Origin: Martinezella tropici
GTDB lineage: Bacteria; Pseudomonadota; Alphaproteobacteria; Rhizobiales; Rhizobiaceae
Direction of reading: 5' to 3'
NCBI GenBank assembly: GCA_000799755.1
Contig: JUHI01000004.1
Location: 1-64,000, forward strand
DNA length: 64,000 bases
Part shown: one piece after another, positions 34,326 through 42,851 of the stretch
Numbering within the stretch: the stretch's first letter is position 1
Layout: every line of letters begins with the position of its first letter
Program-made: the position numbers and the translations under genes
The notes under the pieces: model-generated
What the model saw: the letters and a program-made list of their open reading frames with translations, nothing else
What the model was told of the DNA's origin: nothing
Databases searched by the model: none

Positions 34326-35130
34326 TGAATTGAGCTTCTTCATGGAGGGCTCAAACGGCAAAGGCGTCCTTCTGATCCACGGTCTGACGGGCGCCCCTGC
34401 CGAAATGAAGCTGGTGGCTCGGCATCTCAATCGCAAGGGCTATAGCGTCTATGCGCCGCTGCTGGCCGGTCACGGCGTCGATGCCAGGACGCTGCGCGGG
34501 ACGCGCTGGGAAGACTGGCTCGCTTCCGTCGTGGAAGCATCGGAGCTATTGGCGTCCAGAACGCAGGAAGTCTTCGCCGCCGGCATCTGCGTCGGTGGCA
34601 AGCTCGCCATGCTGGCTGCGGAACAACAGAAGAAGACCATCAGCGCGGTGGCGATCTATTCACCCTGCTTCAGCTATGACGGCTGGGACGTTCCCTTCTA
34701 CTATCCGCTGCTGGCTTCGCAGATCGGCTGGTTGTCGCGGGTTCCCTTCCTTGATCGCCTGAGCTTCAGCGAGACGACCTCGCTGGGGATCAAGGACGAA
34801 CGAATGCGCCGGCTGATCGAAGGCATGGCGAGCGAAGGGGTTCTGGAAAAGTTTCCCGGAAAGGGCCTGGTGGAGATGCACCGGCTGGGCAAGGCGCTTC
34901 GCGGCATGCTGCCGCAGATGCGCACGCCGACGCTGATCCTGCATGCCGAGGACGACGATCTCGCCAGCCCGAAGCATGCCCGCTACATTTCCGAGCATAT
35001 CGGCGCGCCGCATGAACTCAAATGGATCACGGACAGCTATCACATGATCCATGTCGATCGGCAGCACCGTCAGGTGGCGGATTTTACGGCCGATTTCTTC
35101 GAGGCGCGTCATGTCGCAGCCGCTGCTTAA
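34315..35130 (+). CDS. Alpha/beta hydrolase with Cys nucleophile elbow (monoacylglycerol-lipase-like)
   Basis: 271 residues. LLIHGLTGAPAEMKLVARHL is the oxyanion-loop region (HGLTG), and the elbow is AAGICVGGKLAM: G-x-C-x-G instead of G-x-S-x-G. Asp is likely in LILHAEDDDLASP and His in DSYHMIHVD. The family cleaves or transfers acyl groups. Cys in the nucleophile place is characteristic of dienelactone-hydrolase-like or acyl-transfer variants, so transfer rather than hydrolysis is possible. ATG at 34315 overlaps the desaturase end. The 3' end overlaps the acyltransferase gene by 20 bp. Confidence 0.82.
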   Translation: MRADELSFFMEGSNGKGVLLIHGLTGAPAEMKLVARHLNRKGYSVYAPLLAGHGVDARTLRGTRWEDWLASVVEASELLASRTQEVFAAGICVGGKLAMLAAEQQKKTISAVAIYSPCFSYDGWDVPFYYPLLASQIGWLSRVPFLDRLSFSETTSLGIKDERMRRLIEGMASEGVLEKFPGKGLVEMHRLGKALRGMLPQMRTPTLILHAEDDDLASPKHARYISEHIGAPHELKWITDSYHMIHVDRQHRQVADFTADFFEARHVAAAA

Positions 35131-36259
35131 AATGGCACCCCAGCCGATCGGCGATCCCGTGGCTGAGGTTCATTTCAGTATTCGTGCCATCGGCCGCGAT
35201 GCGTGGAACGCGTGCTTCCCGAACGAGGTCGAGGACTATGATTGCCTGCTGGCGATCGAGGAAGCCGGCCTCGAAGGGTTCGAATGGCGCTATATCACCA
35301 TCACGGAGGGCGGGCGCGTCAGCGCCGCCATGCCGGCCTTTCTCTGCCTCTATGCGCTCGATACGACGCTGGACGAGGGCTTTCTGCGCCGGTCCGTGCG
35401 CCGCCTGCAGCGTCGTTTTCCGGGCTTTCTGAAGCTGCGCCTTGCATGCGTCGGATCGCCCTGCACCGAAACCGGCGCGATCGGCTTTCATCCCGAGCTG
35501 TCCGGCGAGCATCGCCGCCGGCTGCTGACGGAGATGCTGTCCTTTTTCGATCAGGTTGCCGCGACGGAGCGTTGTGGGCTGATCGGCCTCAAGGATATTC
35601 CGGAGCAGGTTTCGGCGGAGTTCGGCGATCTGCTTGCCGCGCGTGGCTATGCGGCGATCGGCGGTCTTCCGACCGCATGGCTCGATATCGATTTCAAGAC
35701 GATCGATGAATATCTCTGCCGGCTTTCGTCTGGTACGCGCAAGGACATGCGCCGCAAGATGAAAGCCGCCGGGCAGGTGAGGGTGGAAATCCGGACCGAT
35801 TTCGGCGAGTTCCTGCCCGAGGTCATGGCGCTCTACCGTGACACGCGCAACCGCAGCGAACTGCAGTTCGAGGAACTGACATCAGCCTATTTCCAGGGCG
35901 TTCTCGACCGCATGTCCGGCCGTTCCTTTTGCGCCTTCTATTTCGTCGGGAGCAAGCTGCTTGCCGCCAATCTGATCCTGCATGACGAGCGCGTGGCCAT
36001 CGACAAGTTCTTTTGCATGGATGGCGACAAGGGGCGGCCCTACAATCTCTATTTCCTGAGCTGGTTCACCAATTTGCGCTATTGCCTAGACAACGGCCTC
36101 AGCCGCTATCAGAGCGGTCAGGCCAATTATGAAAACAAGCTGCGTCTCGGCAGCAAGCTGACCGCGAATGCGATGTATTTCCGCCATCGCAATCCCCTGC
36201 TCCAGGGATTGCTGCGGCTGGTCTCGCCACTGTTTGCGGCTGACGAGGCGGGTGCGTGA
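35111..36259 (+). CDS. FemAB/GNAT-like N-acyltransferase (PF13480 type)
   Basis: 382 residues. The central LSSGTRKDMRRKMKAAGQVRVEI and the later DRMSGRSFCAFYFVGSKLLAANLILHDERVAIDKFFCMD correspond to the acetyltransferase-6 (BioF2-like) domain, and SRYQSGQANYENKLRLGSKL to its end. It attaches an acyl group, or an aminoacyl group, to an amine. Neighbouring genes suggest the amine made by the first three enzymes as acceptor and a lipid or acyl donor. Start ATG at 35111 lies inside the hydrolase gene. Confidence 0.85.
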   Translation: MSQPLLKMAPQPIGDPVAEVHFSIRAIGRDAWNACFPNEVEDYDCLLAIEEAGLEGFEWRYITITEGGRVSAAMPAFLCLYALDTTLDEGFLRRSVRRLQRRFPGFLKLRLACVGSPCTETGAIGFHPELSGEHRRRLLTEMLSFFDQVAATERCGLIGLKDIPEQVSAEFGDLLAARGYAAIGGLPTAWLDIDFKTIDEYLCRLSSGTRKDMRRKMKAAGQVRVEIRTDFGEFLPEVMALYRDTRNRSELQFEELTSAYFQGVLDRMSGRSFCAFYFVGSKLLAANLILHDERVAIDKFFCMDGDKGRPYNLYFLSWFTNLRYCLDNGLSRYQSGQANYENKLRLGSKLTANAMYFRHRNPLLQGLLRLVSPLFAADEAGA

Positions 36260-36690
36260 TGCCTATGCGTTTTTACTGGCTTGCCGTGCCGGTGATGAGC
36301 ACGCTGTTCCAATTCCTCATCAAGCTCGGTGCGGATGATCTGCACGATGCGAGTATGCAGGCCTGGCTGTGGCAAGCGCTCTCCTCCTATTGGATATTGG
36401 CGGCGATCGCCGTGGAGATTGTTGCTTTCTTTGTCTGGATGAATGTGCTTGCCGAGCTAGAACTCAGCCGCGCCTTTCCGCTGACCGGTATAAGCTACGT
36501 GCTGATCATCGCGACCGGCTGGTTCGTCTTCGGCGAGCGGGTCGTCGCCTTGCAGTTGATCGGCAGCGGCCTGATCCTGACGGGCGTCTGGCTGATTGCA
36601 GGCGCCAGCGTCGAGACGAAGGCGGATCATAGCGAATGGGACGCGAAGCGCGATGACCAATTGCGCACGGGTACCGGCAAGGATAGGTGA
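36259..36690 (+). CDS. SMR/EamA-type small membrane protein B (ArnE/ArnF-like half transporter)
   Basis: 143 residues with four membrane helices and a charged tail of about 25 residues. Blocks FQFLIKLGAD in helix 1, FPLTGISYVLIIATGWFVFGE and LIGSGLILTGVWLIAGA match the short EamA/ArnF form. It lacks the Glu seen in protein A helix 1, as expected for asymmetric heterodimers. Starts with ATG on the previous stop (TGATG). Likely pairs with the 33103 product. Confidence 0.82.
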   Translation: MPMRFYWLAVPVMSTLFQFLIKLGADDLHDASMQAWLWQALSSYWILAAIAVEIVAFFVWMNVLAELELSRAFPLTGISYVLIIATGWFVFGERVVALQLIGSGLILTGVWLIAGASVETKADHSEWDAKRDDQLRTGTGKDR

Positions 36691-36698
36691 TACCCAAC

Positions 36699-38030
36699 AT
36701 GCAAGCTGACAACCGCCCCAAGGGCAAGAGCAGTACCCTTTTCTCCAGCCTGGCGGACTGGTGCGTGAAGCGTGCGCTGTCGTCGATCGTGACGCGAGGC
36801 GCGCTGACCGTGACGACGGCAAGCGGCCGCGTGCTGACCTTCGGGGACGGCAGCGGCGAACCCGTTCATGTCCGTTTTACCGACGACCGTGCCGAATGGG
36901 CGCTTCTGATCGATGCCGACAAGCGGCTCGGCGAGCTCTTCATGGATGGCCGCTTCATCGTCGAGCGCGGCACGCTTTACGATTTCGTGGCGATGATGCT
37001 GAGGGAGGGGCAGAACAGCACTCATCCCCTTATCGCCCGCATAATCGATCACGCGCGAACGAAGCTGCGGATCTTTCGCCACCGCAATCTGCCGGGGCGC
37101 TCGAAGGCCAATGTCGCGCATCACTACGATCTCGATGGTCGGCTCTACGAGCTTTTCCTCGATCCCGACCGGCAATATTCCTGCGCCTATTTCGAACATG
37201 CCGACCAGTCGCTCGATGACGCGCAGCTTGCCAAGAAACGGCACCTCGCCGCCAAGCTGCTGATCGAGCCAAACAACAGCATCCTCGATATCGGCTGCGG
37301 CTGGGGCGGGCTGGCCCTGCATATGGCGGAGCAGGCGCCGGGTGGCTCCGTGCTCGGCGTTACGCTTTCGGAAGAGCAGCACGAATATGCTTCGAAGCGC
37401 GTCGCCGACAAGATTGGCGGAACGCCGGCGGAGGTCCAGTTTGCGCTGCGGGACTATCGCAGCCTGACCGGCCATTTCGACAGGATCGTTTCCGTCGGCA
37501 TGTTCGAGCATGTCGGGCTGGCATCCTATCGCACCTTCTTCCGCAAATGCGCTGAATTGCTGGAGGATGACGGCGTCATGGTGCTGCACACCATCGGCTG
37601 TTCGGCAACGCCTGGCTTCACGACGCCATGGCTCGACAAATACATCTTTCCAGGCGGCTATATTCCGGCACTTTCCGAAATCGTGCCCGAGATCGAGGCG
37701 GCCGGACTTGCCATAACAGATGTTGAAGTGCTCCGGTTGCATTATGCCAAAACGCTCGAGGCGTGGCGGGAGCGTTTCATGGCGCGCTGGGATGACGCCG
37801 CCAAGCTCTACGACGAACGCTTCTGCCGCATGTGGGAGTATTATCTCTCGACGGCGGAGGCCGCGTTCCGTTACGAGGATCTCGTCGTCTTCCAGATTCA
37901 GATGGCCAAGCGAAATGACCTCATTCCGCTGACGCGCAACTATATCGCCGACAACGAAGCGAAGAGCGCCTCAAAAGCTGACGTTGAAGGTCCTGTTGAG
38001 CGTGAAGCCAATAATGTTCTGGTTGGGTGA
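36699..38030 (+). CDS. Cyclopropane-fatty-acyl-phospholipid synthase family SAM-methyltransferase
   Basis: 443 residues. The SAM site is SILDIGCGWGGLALHMAE, preceded by AHHYDLDGRLYELFLDPDRQYSCAYFE, the family's phospholipid-binding entry with QYSCAYF. Catalytic residues are in the MFEHVGLASYRTFF and TIGCSATPGFTTPWLDKYIFPGG blocks. A longer, GC-poor C-terminal tail (after RNYIAD) overlaps the convergent MipA-like gene by 60 bp. ATG at 36699 is chosen; GTG at 36687 is an alternative nearer to AAGGA. Together with the desaturase it suggests methylenation of an unsaturated acyl chain made locally. Confidence 0.93.
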   Translation: MQADNRPKGKSSTLFSSLADWCVKRALSSIVTRGALTVTTASGRVLTFGDGSGEPVHVRFTDDRAEWALLIDADKRLGELFMDGRFIVERGTLYDFVAMMLREGQNSTHPLIARIIDHARTKLRIFRHRNLPGRSKANVAHHYDLDGRLYELFLDPDRQYSCAYFEHADQSLDDAQLAKKRHLAAKLLIEPNNSILDIGCGWGGLALHMAEQAPGGSVLGVTLSEEQHEYASKRVADKIGGTPAEVQFALRDYRSLTGHFDRIVSVGMFEHVGLASYRTFFRKCAELLEDDGVMVLHTIGCSATPGFTTPWLDKYIFPGGYIPALSEIVPEIEAAGLAITDVEVLRLHYAKTLEAWRERFMARWDDAAKLYDERFCRMWEYYLSTAEAAFRYEDLVVFQIQMAKRNDLIPLTRNYIADNEAKSASKADVEGPVEREANNVLVG

Positions 38031-38819
38031 GCCGAAGCGCGAGGTGATCGGGCTGTCGGCGGCATCGCCGACCAGCCGGTTATATTTGTCGTAGACCTGC
38101 ACGCTCCATTCCGGGGAGATCGTGTAGGTCGCAGCTACGGTGAAGCCGGCCGATTTCACACCGGCGCCGGCATTGAACGCATTGATATGGCCGTGTCTCG
38201 CAGCTTCGCTCTCCGAGATGCCAAAGTTGGTGCGCATATACACCGAATTTGCCATCGACAGGCGAGGCCCTGCGGAGAAGAGCCACTTGTCTCCGAGTGG
38301 CTGGAACCAGTCGACGGCGAAATCACCGACCAGGCCATCGCCACCCCATAGCGATTGACGTATTTCCGTGCGGAACCGGAGCTGATTTTCCATCAGCCAA
38401 TACTGGGCAAAGCCGCCGGCATCGAAATCCCAGCGCACCCTGCGCTGGCTCTGCAGATGCAGATCGTTGAGATCGAAGCGATTGTCCCTCAAGCCGACGA
38501 CGGGACCGATTTCGAGGCCGCCGAGATCGAAGAGCTGATAGTCGAAATTATCGTCCGGGGTGCTGTATTCCTTGGCCTCGCCGAGGCGATGGATGTCGAA
38601 AGAGGGCAATGCGCCGAATGTATAGTGCTTTGAGCCCTCGTAGCTGGGGCCATACTCAACGGTCGCCCCAAGCGTCACGACCCAGGTGCTCTTCGAGGAA
38701 TTCGGAGCGTCGTCCGCCCGGGAAGTGCCGGGAGACAAGCCGATTACAGATGCTGCCAGCAGCCCCGTTCCGGCCAGCGCAGACAGCCGGGCGGAGAAAG
38801 ATGTCCCAACATTTATCAC
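37971..38819 (-). CDS. MipA/OmpV-family outer-membrane protein
   Basis: 282 residues with a Sec signal peptide (LSALAGTGLLAASVIGLSPGTSRA), then a beta-barrel of alternating hydrophobic strands ending in Phe (FTLNRTFNVSF), as outer-membrane barrels do. Sequence patterns VEYGPSYEGSKHYTFGALPSF and SPEWSVQVYDKYNRLVGDAADSPIT are those of MipA/OmpV. Members scaffold MltA or respond to cations and envelope stress. The GTG start at 38819 has a poor ribosome site, so the start is uncertain. Convergent overlap with the cfa-like gene is notable. Confidence 0.85.
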   Translation of the reverse strand: MINVGTSFSARLSALAGTGLLAASVIGLSPGTSRADDAPNSSKSTWVVTLGATVEYGPSYEGSKHYTFGALPSFDIHRLGEAKEYSTPDDNFDYQLFDLGGLEIGPVVGLRDNRFDLNDLHLQSQRRVRWDFDAGGFAQYWLMENQLRFRTEIRQSLWGGDGLVGDFAVDWFQPLGDKWLFSAGPRLSMANSVYMRTNFGISESEAARHGHINAFNAGAGVKSAGFTVAATYTISPEWSVQVYDKYNRLVGDAADSPITSRFGSPNQNIIGFTLNRTFNVSF

Positions 38820-39242
38820 TCTGACAACACCCGACTTCTGATCGCCCCTGCGGCACTATTAGCACAGCCGGAGGTTCTGAAAACAGCTAAAACTTTATGC
38901 GCCGACATGGGGCCTGACCTGTCGTCCGAATATCCCGCAGCAGTCGCAAAGGCCCGGCGCGGCACTCCCCCTGTTCATCGCTAGCAACCTCATGAACGTC
39001 TCTTTACCAGGAAACAGCGCCGACCGCATCGCCCGCGCCACCGCCTCCGGTGTCGAAAAAATACGCCTGACGATAGAGCTATTATATTTCACGAACCTGA
39101 AGGGACGGCTGTAGCAAACATGCCGCACTTGCCTTTATCGCGGTTGGAACGCATGTGTTTCATTCCTAAATAGGGTCCGTCCGCTATCCGGCTTTGGCGG
39201 CGGACGAAGTGACGTATTAGCAGACAAGGCAGGTTTGAGCGC
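38820..39242. other. Intergenic region, 423 bp, between mipA-like and PAP2 genes
   Basis: It holds the divergent promoters of both neighbours. A short minus-strand reading frame at 38895-38993 (32 codons, MRLLAMNRGSAAPGLCDCCG...) is described separately. No terminator, tRNA or repeat family is recognised. Confidence 0.5.
38895..38993 (-). CDS. Possible small Cys-rich leader peptide, 32 aa (low confidence)
   Basis: Begins MRLLAMNRGSAAPG and contains the cluster CDCCG. AAGAGA lies 5 bases before the ATG. It ends 75 bp upstream of the mipA-like start, in leader position. Codon choice is not typical of its neighbours (AGG, CTA, AGT used), so this may be a chance frame. If real, the Cys run could sense Cys supply or bind metal. 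Confidence 0.2.
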   Translation of the reverse strand: MRLLAMNRGSAAPGLCDCCGIFGRQVRPHVGA

Positions 39243-39989
39243 ATGAAGGATCGGCCATTCGGCACATCGGATATCCCAGGATGGTTGAACCGCTACGAAC
39301 CGCTGCTGCTCGTCATGTTCGCGCTGGTTTCGGGCGGAATTCTTCTGTTCATCTATCTCACAGGCGAGGTCCTTGAAGGCAGTACCAAGGGGTTCGACGA
39401 GGCGATATTGTTGGCGCTCCGCCAGCCCGGCGATCTCTCCGTTCCGATCGGGCCGGCTTGGCTGACCCATGCCGTCAAGGACATCACGAGCCTCGGCGGG
39501 ACGACCGTGCTGGCGCTGATGACGACGCTGGTGACGATCTACCTGCTGTTCGACCGGCAGCGCGCCATCGCCATCTTCGTCCTTGCCTCGGTGCTCGGCG
39601 GCTGGGCGCTGAGCGCGGCCCTGAAGGTTAGCGTCGCGCGACCGCGGCCGGATATCGTGCCGCATCTGGTCGAGGTCAACGATCTCAGCTTTCCGAGCGG
39701 TCACGCGATGGTCTCAGCCGTGACCTATCTGACCCTTGCCGCGCTGATCTCGGGCACGCGCACCTATCGCTCGACGCGTGTCTTCACCGTTGCGGCAGGT
39801 ATCCTGCTGACGCTGATGATCGGAGCGAGCCGGATCTATCTCGGCGTGCATTACCCGACCGATGTCCTCGGCGGCTGGTGTGCGGGCGCGACCTGGGCGC
39901 TTGCCTGCTGGATCATCGCTCGCCGCTACATATCGCTTGCGCCGAACGGCGAGGATGCGGCAGGGAGCGATGTCTCGCCTTTCAAATGA
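39243..39989 (+). CDS. PAP2-family membrane phosphatase
   Basis: 248 residues, six membrane helices. The three PAP2 motifs are complete: KVSVARPRPD, PSGHAM and SRIYLGVHYPTDVLGG. Family members dephosphorylate lipid substrates such as undecaprenyl-PP, phosphatidylglycerol-P or lipid A. The active site would face the periplasm. Single gene with ATG at 39243; its relation to the 30-38 kb lipid-type operon is only by proximity. Confidence 0.92.
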   Translation: MKDRPFGTSDIPGWLNRYEPLLLVMFALVSGGILLFIYLTGEVLEGSTKGFDEAILLALRQPGDLSVPIGPAWLTHAVKDITSLGGTTVLALMTTLVTIYLLFDRQRAIAIFVLASVLGGWALSAALKVSVARPRPDIVPHLVEVNDLSFPSGHAMVSAVTYLTLAALISGTRTYRSTRVFTVAAGILLTLMIGASRIYLGVHYPTDVLGGWCAGATWALACWIIARRYISLAPNGEDAAGSDVSPFK

Positions 39990-40013
39990 ATGAGGGTATT
40001 TCCGGGCGTGGGA

Positions 40014-40664
40014 TCAGCACTGGACTTCCAGCCGCGTCGCCACGAGCAGCGAATAGTCGGTGCCCTTCGGATCGCTGAAGAACATGCTCGTCAGCGCAGC
40101 CTGGTTTTCCGCCATGACTTCCTTGGGATTGGGCCTGATGACTTTCCGCTTGCAGCGGCCGGAGGCGGGTCCCGACATGCTCATGTCGTTGTCGGTGGCG
40201 AAATCGACAGCCGTGTAGAGCGTCTTGTCGTAGATCCCGAAGATCGTCGTCCCTTTGAGGAAGGTCTTCTCAACGGGTTTCAGCGAGAAGGTCAGGGTCA
40301 GCGAACCGTCCTTGTAGTCCGCCTGGATCGCATCCGGCTTGGCCATCGGCACGGCTTTGCCGTTGCTGGTGACGTTCGTATAGTAGTCATACTGCGCCAG
40401 CGAATCCCGGACCGTCTTGCCGACCGCCTTCAGCTCGCTCGCGCTCAGCGCATCGTCGCCGGCCTTGCCGAAATCCATGAGAACCGAAGAGGTAAATACC
40501 TCATCGAAGCTCCAGACGTTGCGCAGCTCGCTGATCGAGCCGTCAGGGGCGGCGACGACCTGGAATTTGGCGTCGATGAAGATGTGCGGATGAGCAAATG
40601 CGGGCATGGGCACGAGCGACAGCATTGCGACCAGCAGGGAAATCGTTCTCTTCATGCTTTTCAT
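40014..40664 (-). CDS. DUF1007 periplasmic protein
   Basis: 216 residues with signal peptide (ISLLVAMLSLVPMPAFA, cleavage before HPHIFIDAKF). The HPHIFID start of the mature protein is the DUF1007 hallmark and a likely metal-binding site. The family is commonly next to RcnA-like nickel/cobalt exporters or zinc transporters; none is seen beside it here. Start ATG at 40664 or 40655; neither has a strong ribosome site. Confidence 0.88.
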   Translation of the reverse strand: MKSMKRTISLLVAMLSLVPMPAFAHPHIFIDAKFQVVAAPDGSISELRNVWSFDEVFTSSVLMDFGKAGDDALSASELKAVGKTVRDSLAQYDYYTNVTSNGKAVPMAKPDAIQADYKDGSLTLTFSLKPVEKTFLKGTTIFGIYDKTLYTAVDFATDNDMSMSGPASGRCKRKVIRPNPKEVMAENQAALTSMFFSDPKGTDYSLLVATRLEVQC

Positions 40665-40863
40665 GCAAGCAATACCGCGTTGCGCCCATTCTTGTGATGC
40701 AGCAGACCTGAACGTCAATTGAGACTGATTTGAGACCCTGCGCGTGTCGGGAAGGCCATAGAGGCCAGGGGAAGAAACGGGAATATGAAAACTTGGCTTT
40801 TCAGCCAATAACCAGCCCTCGGCGTGAGCCGTAGCTTCTTCTTCAAGAGAAAGACTGGAAAAC

Positions 40864-40938
40864 TGGAGCGGGCGAAGGGATTCGAACCCTCGACCCCAAC
40901 CTTGGCAAGGTTGTGCTCTACCCCTGAGCTACACCCGC
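40864..40938 (-). tRNA. tRNA-Gly(GCC)
   Basis: 75-nt cloverleaf with encoded CCA. Acceptor arm GCGGGTG/CGCCCGC, D-arm AGCTCAGGGGTAGAGC, anticodon loop TTGCCAA with GCC, T-arm GAGGGTTCGAATCCCTT. Decodes GGC/GGU. The upstream side (plus-strand 40939-41183) must hold its promoter and the divergent proX-like promoter. Confidence 0.97.
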
Positions 40939-41183
40939 TCATTCCCGTCGCGATCCGGGGTAGTGTGTTGGACCGCTGGGCGTCGTCTTGCGGCGACGGG
41001 CGGTATATGGCCTAACCGATTTTCAAATGCAACAGGGAAATGACGAGTTCTCGAAGAAAAATTGCATGTTCTTTCTGCGAGCCGTCGCAAAGCCCGGAAA
41101 CGCCGGGGTTTGTCGTGTGAAAGATTGCAATGAAATTGTGGGCGACGTATCAGGGGGCGGTCCATTTTCGATTGCGAGACGCC

Positions 41184-41693
41184 ATGACAGAGACCAGCCC
41201 GAAAAACCGCGACGATCTTTTCCGATTCCTGGACGGGCTCGGCATCAGCCACACGACCAAGGATCATGCCCCGGTCTTCACGGTTGCCGAATCCGTGTCG
41301 CTGCGCGACGAAATTCCGGGCGGGCATACGAAGAACCTGTTCGTGAAAGACAAGAAGGATAACTTCTTCCTGTTGACCGTCGAGGAAAACGCGGTGGTCG
41401 ATCTGAAGACCGTTCACACGCTGATCGGTGCCGCGAGCAAGGTCTCCTTCGGCAAGCCGGAAAAGCTGATGGAGTATCTCGGCGTCATTCCCGGTTCGGT
41501 AACGGCATTCGGCGCGATAAACGATGCGGGCAAGAATGTCACCTTCGTTCTCGATGCGGAGCTGATGGCGCATGACGTCGTCAATTGCCACCCTTTGTCG
41601 AACGATGCGACGACGTCGATCGCCAGTGGCGATCTCCTGCGCTTCATGGAGGCGACCGGTCATACGCCGCTAGTCTTGAAAGTGACGAGCTAA
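41184..41693 (+). CDS. YbaK/ProX-type aminoacyl-tRNA deacylase
   Basis: 169 residues, the single-domain length of ProX/YbaK editing proteins. Ala- or Cys-tRNA(Pro) hydrolysis is the family role. Core motifs GGHTKNLFVKDKKDNFFLLTVEE and FGKPEKLMEYLGVIPGSVTAFGAIND are characteristic; Lys in KNLFVKD is the conserved catalytic-site Lys. Cytoplasmic. ATG at 41184. ProXp-ala is favoured over YbaK because of the PGGHTKNLF block. Confidence 0.88.
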   Translation: MTETSPKNRDDLFRFLDGLGISHTTKDHAPVFTVAESVSLRDEIPGGHTKNLFVKDKKDNFFLLTVEENAVVDLKTVHTLIGAASKVSFGKPEKLMEYLGVIPGSVTAFGAINDAGKNVTFVLDAELMAHDVVNCHPLSNDATTSIASGDLLRFMEATGHTPLVLKVTS

Positions 41694-41851
41694 CGTACGA
41701 TTTTAGCGCTAAGATTATGGCGGTCGGCTTTTTCTCGGATTGTCCGGCCGCATTGGCCATTTCATTGAGCGTGCTGCCGGGCGAACCGCAAAGGTTTGCT
41801 TGAAAGCGCGCTTCCAACAAAATCAAGGATGCCGGCAGGCGGGAGACACTC

Positions 41852-42826
41852 ATGAGCGGTTCCAACAATCCCTATAACGCTTCCTTCGGCGGACAGATGT
41901 CGGCGACGGCATCCTTCGGTGCCGCGCCTGCGGCATCAGGCGCTTCGCCGATCAAGGACACGACGACCGCCAACTTCGCCAAGGACGTTATCGAGGAATC
42001 GCGCAACCAGCCGGTGCTGGTCGATTTCTGGGCGCCCTGGTGTGGCCCGTGCAAGCAATTGACTCCGGTTCTCGAAAAGGTGGTCACCGAGGCCCAGGGC
42101 CGTGTCAAGCTAGTGAAGATGAACATCGACGATCATCCGTCGATCGCCGGCCAGCTCGGCATCCAGTCGATTCCGGCCGTCATCGCCTTCGTCAACGGCC
42201 GTCCGGCCGATGGCTTCATGGGGGCGGTTCCGGAAAGCCAGGTTCGCCAGTTCATCGATCGCCTCGGCGGTCCGGCCGGTGGTGCTGATGATCAGGCGGC
42301 CGAGATTGCAGCCGTCCTGGAAGAGGCAAGCGGCCTGCTCGCCGGCGGCGACGTCAATGGCGCGGCCGAGCTCTTCGGTGCGGTGCTGCAGGCAGATCCT
42401 GAAAACGCCAAGGCGCTTGCCGGCATGGCTGAATGCATGATTGCCGCCGGCCAGAGCCAGCGTGCCCGCGAGGCACTGGCCGATCTGCCGGAGACGCTTG
42501 CCAACGATGCCGGCATTCAGGCCGTGGTCAAGAAGCTCGACCAGATCGACGAAGCCCGCAAGCTCGGCGATCCCGTGGCGATCGAGCATGAACTCGCGTC
42601 CAATCCCGACAATCACGAGCAGCGCATCAAGCTTGCCAAGATCCGCAATGTCGAAGGCAAGCGCGAAGAGGCGGCCGAGCATCTTCTGACCGTGATGCGC
42701 AAGGATCGCAGCTTCGACGACGACGGCGCGCGCCGCCAGTTGCTGGAATTCTTCGAGGTCTGGGGGCCGAAGGACCCCGCCACGATTGCGGCACGGCGCA
42801 GGCTTTCCTCGATCCTGTTTTCGTAA
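41852..42826 (+). CDS. Thioredoxin-TPR protein, YbbN/CnoX-like co-chaperone
   Basis: 324 residues. Thioredoxin domain at about 35-140 with active site FWAPWCGPCKQLTPVLE, the cis-Pro in QSIPAVIAFVNG, then TPR-like helices (AEIAAVLEEASGLLAGGDVNGAAELFGAVLQADPENAKALAG). In E. coli YbbN (CnoX) the CxxC is often lost; here WCGPC is complete, so redox activity is likely. CnoX hands clients to GroEL and DnaK. ATG at 41852 is after GGGAGACACTC. Likely monocistronic, with the Lon-N gene following. Confidence 0.93.
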   Translation: MSGSNNPYNASFGGQMSATASFGAAPAASGASPIKDTTTANFAKDVIEESRNQPVLVDFWAPWCGPCKQLTPVLEKVVTEAQGRVKLVKMNIDDHPSIAGQLGIQSIPAVIAFVNGRPADGFMGAVPESQVRQFIDRLGGPAGGADDQAAEIAAVLEEASGLLAGGDVNGAAELFGAVLQADPENAKALAGMAECMIAAGQSQRAREALADLPETLANDAGIQAVVKKLDQIDEARKLGDPVAIEHELASNPDNHEQRIKLAKIRNVEGKREEAAEHLLTVMRKDRSFDDDGARRQLLEFFEVWGPKDPATIAARRRLSSILFS

Positions 42827-42851
42827 AGGGCCCGTTTTCCTGACGGGTATG

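Noticed and set aside
39135..39704. Minus-strand 189-codon frame over the PAP2 gene
   Set aside because: Opposite strand of the three complete PAP2 motifs; no sign of its own gene.
40864..41183. Genomic island attachment site at the tRNA-Gly gene
   Set aside because: No integrase, no repeat of the tRNA 3' end and only core-type genes on both sides in this window.
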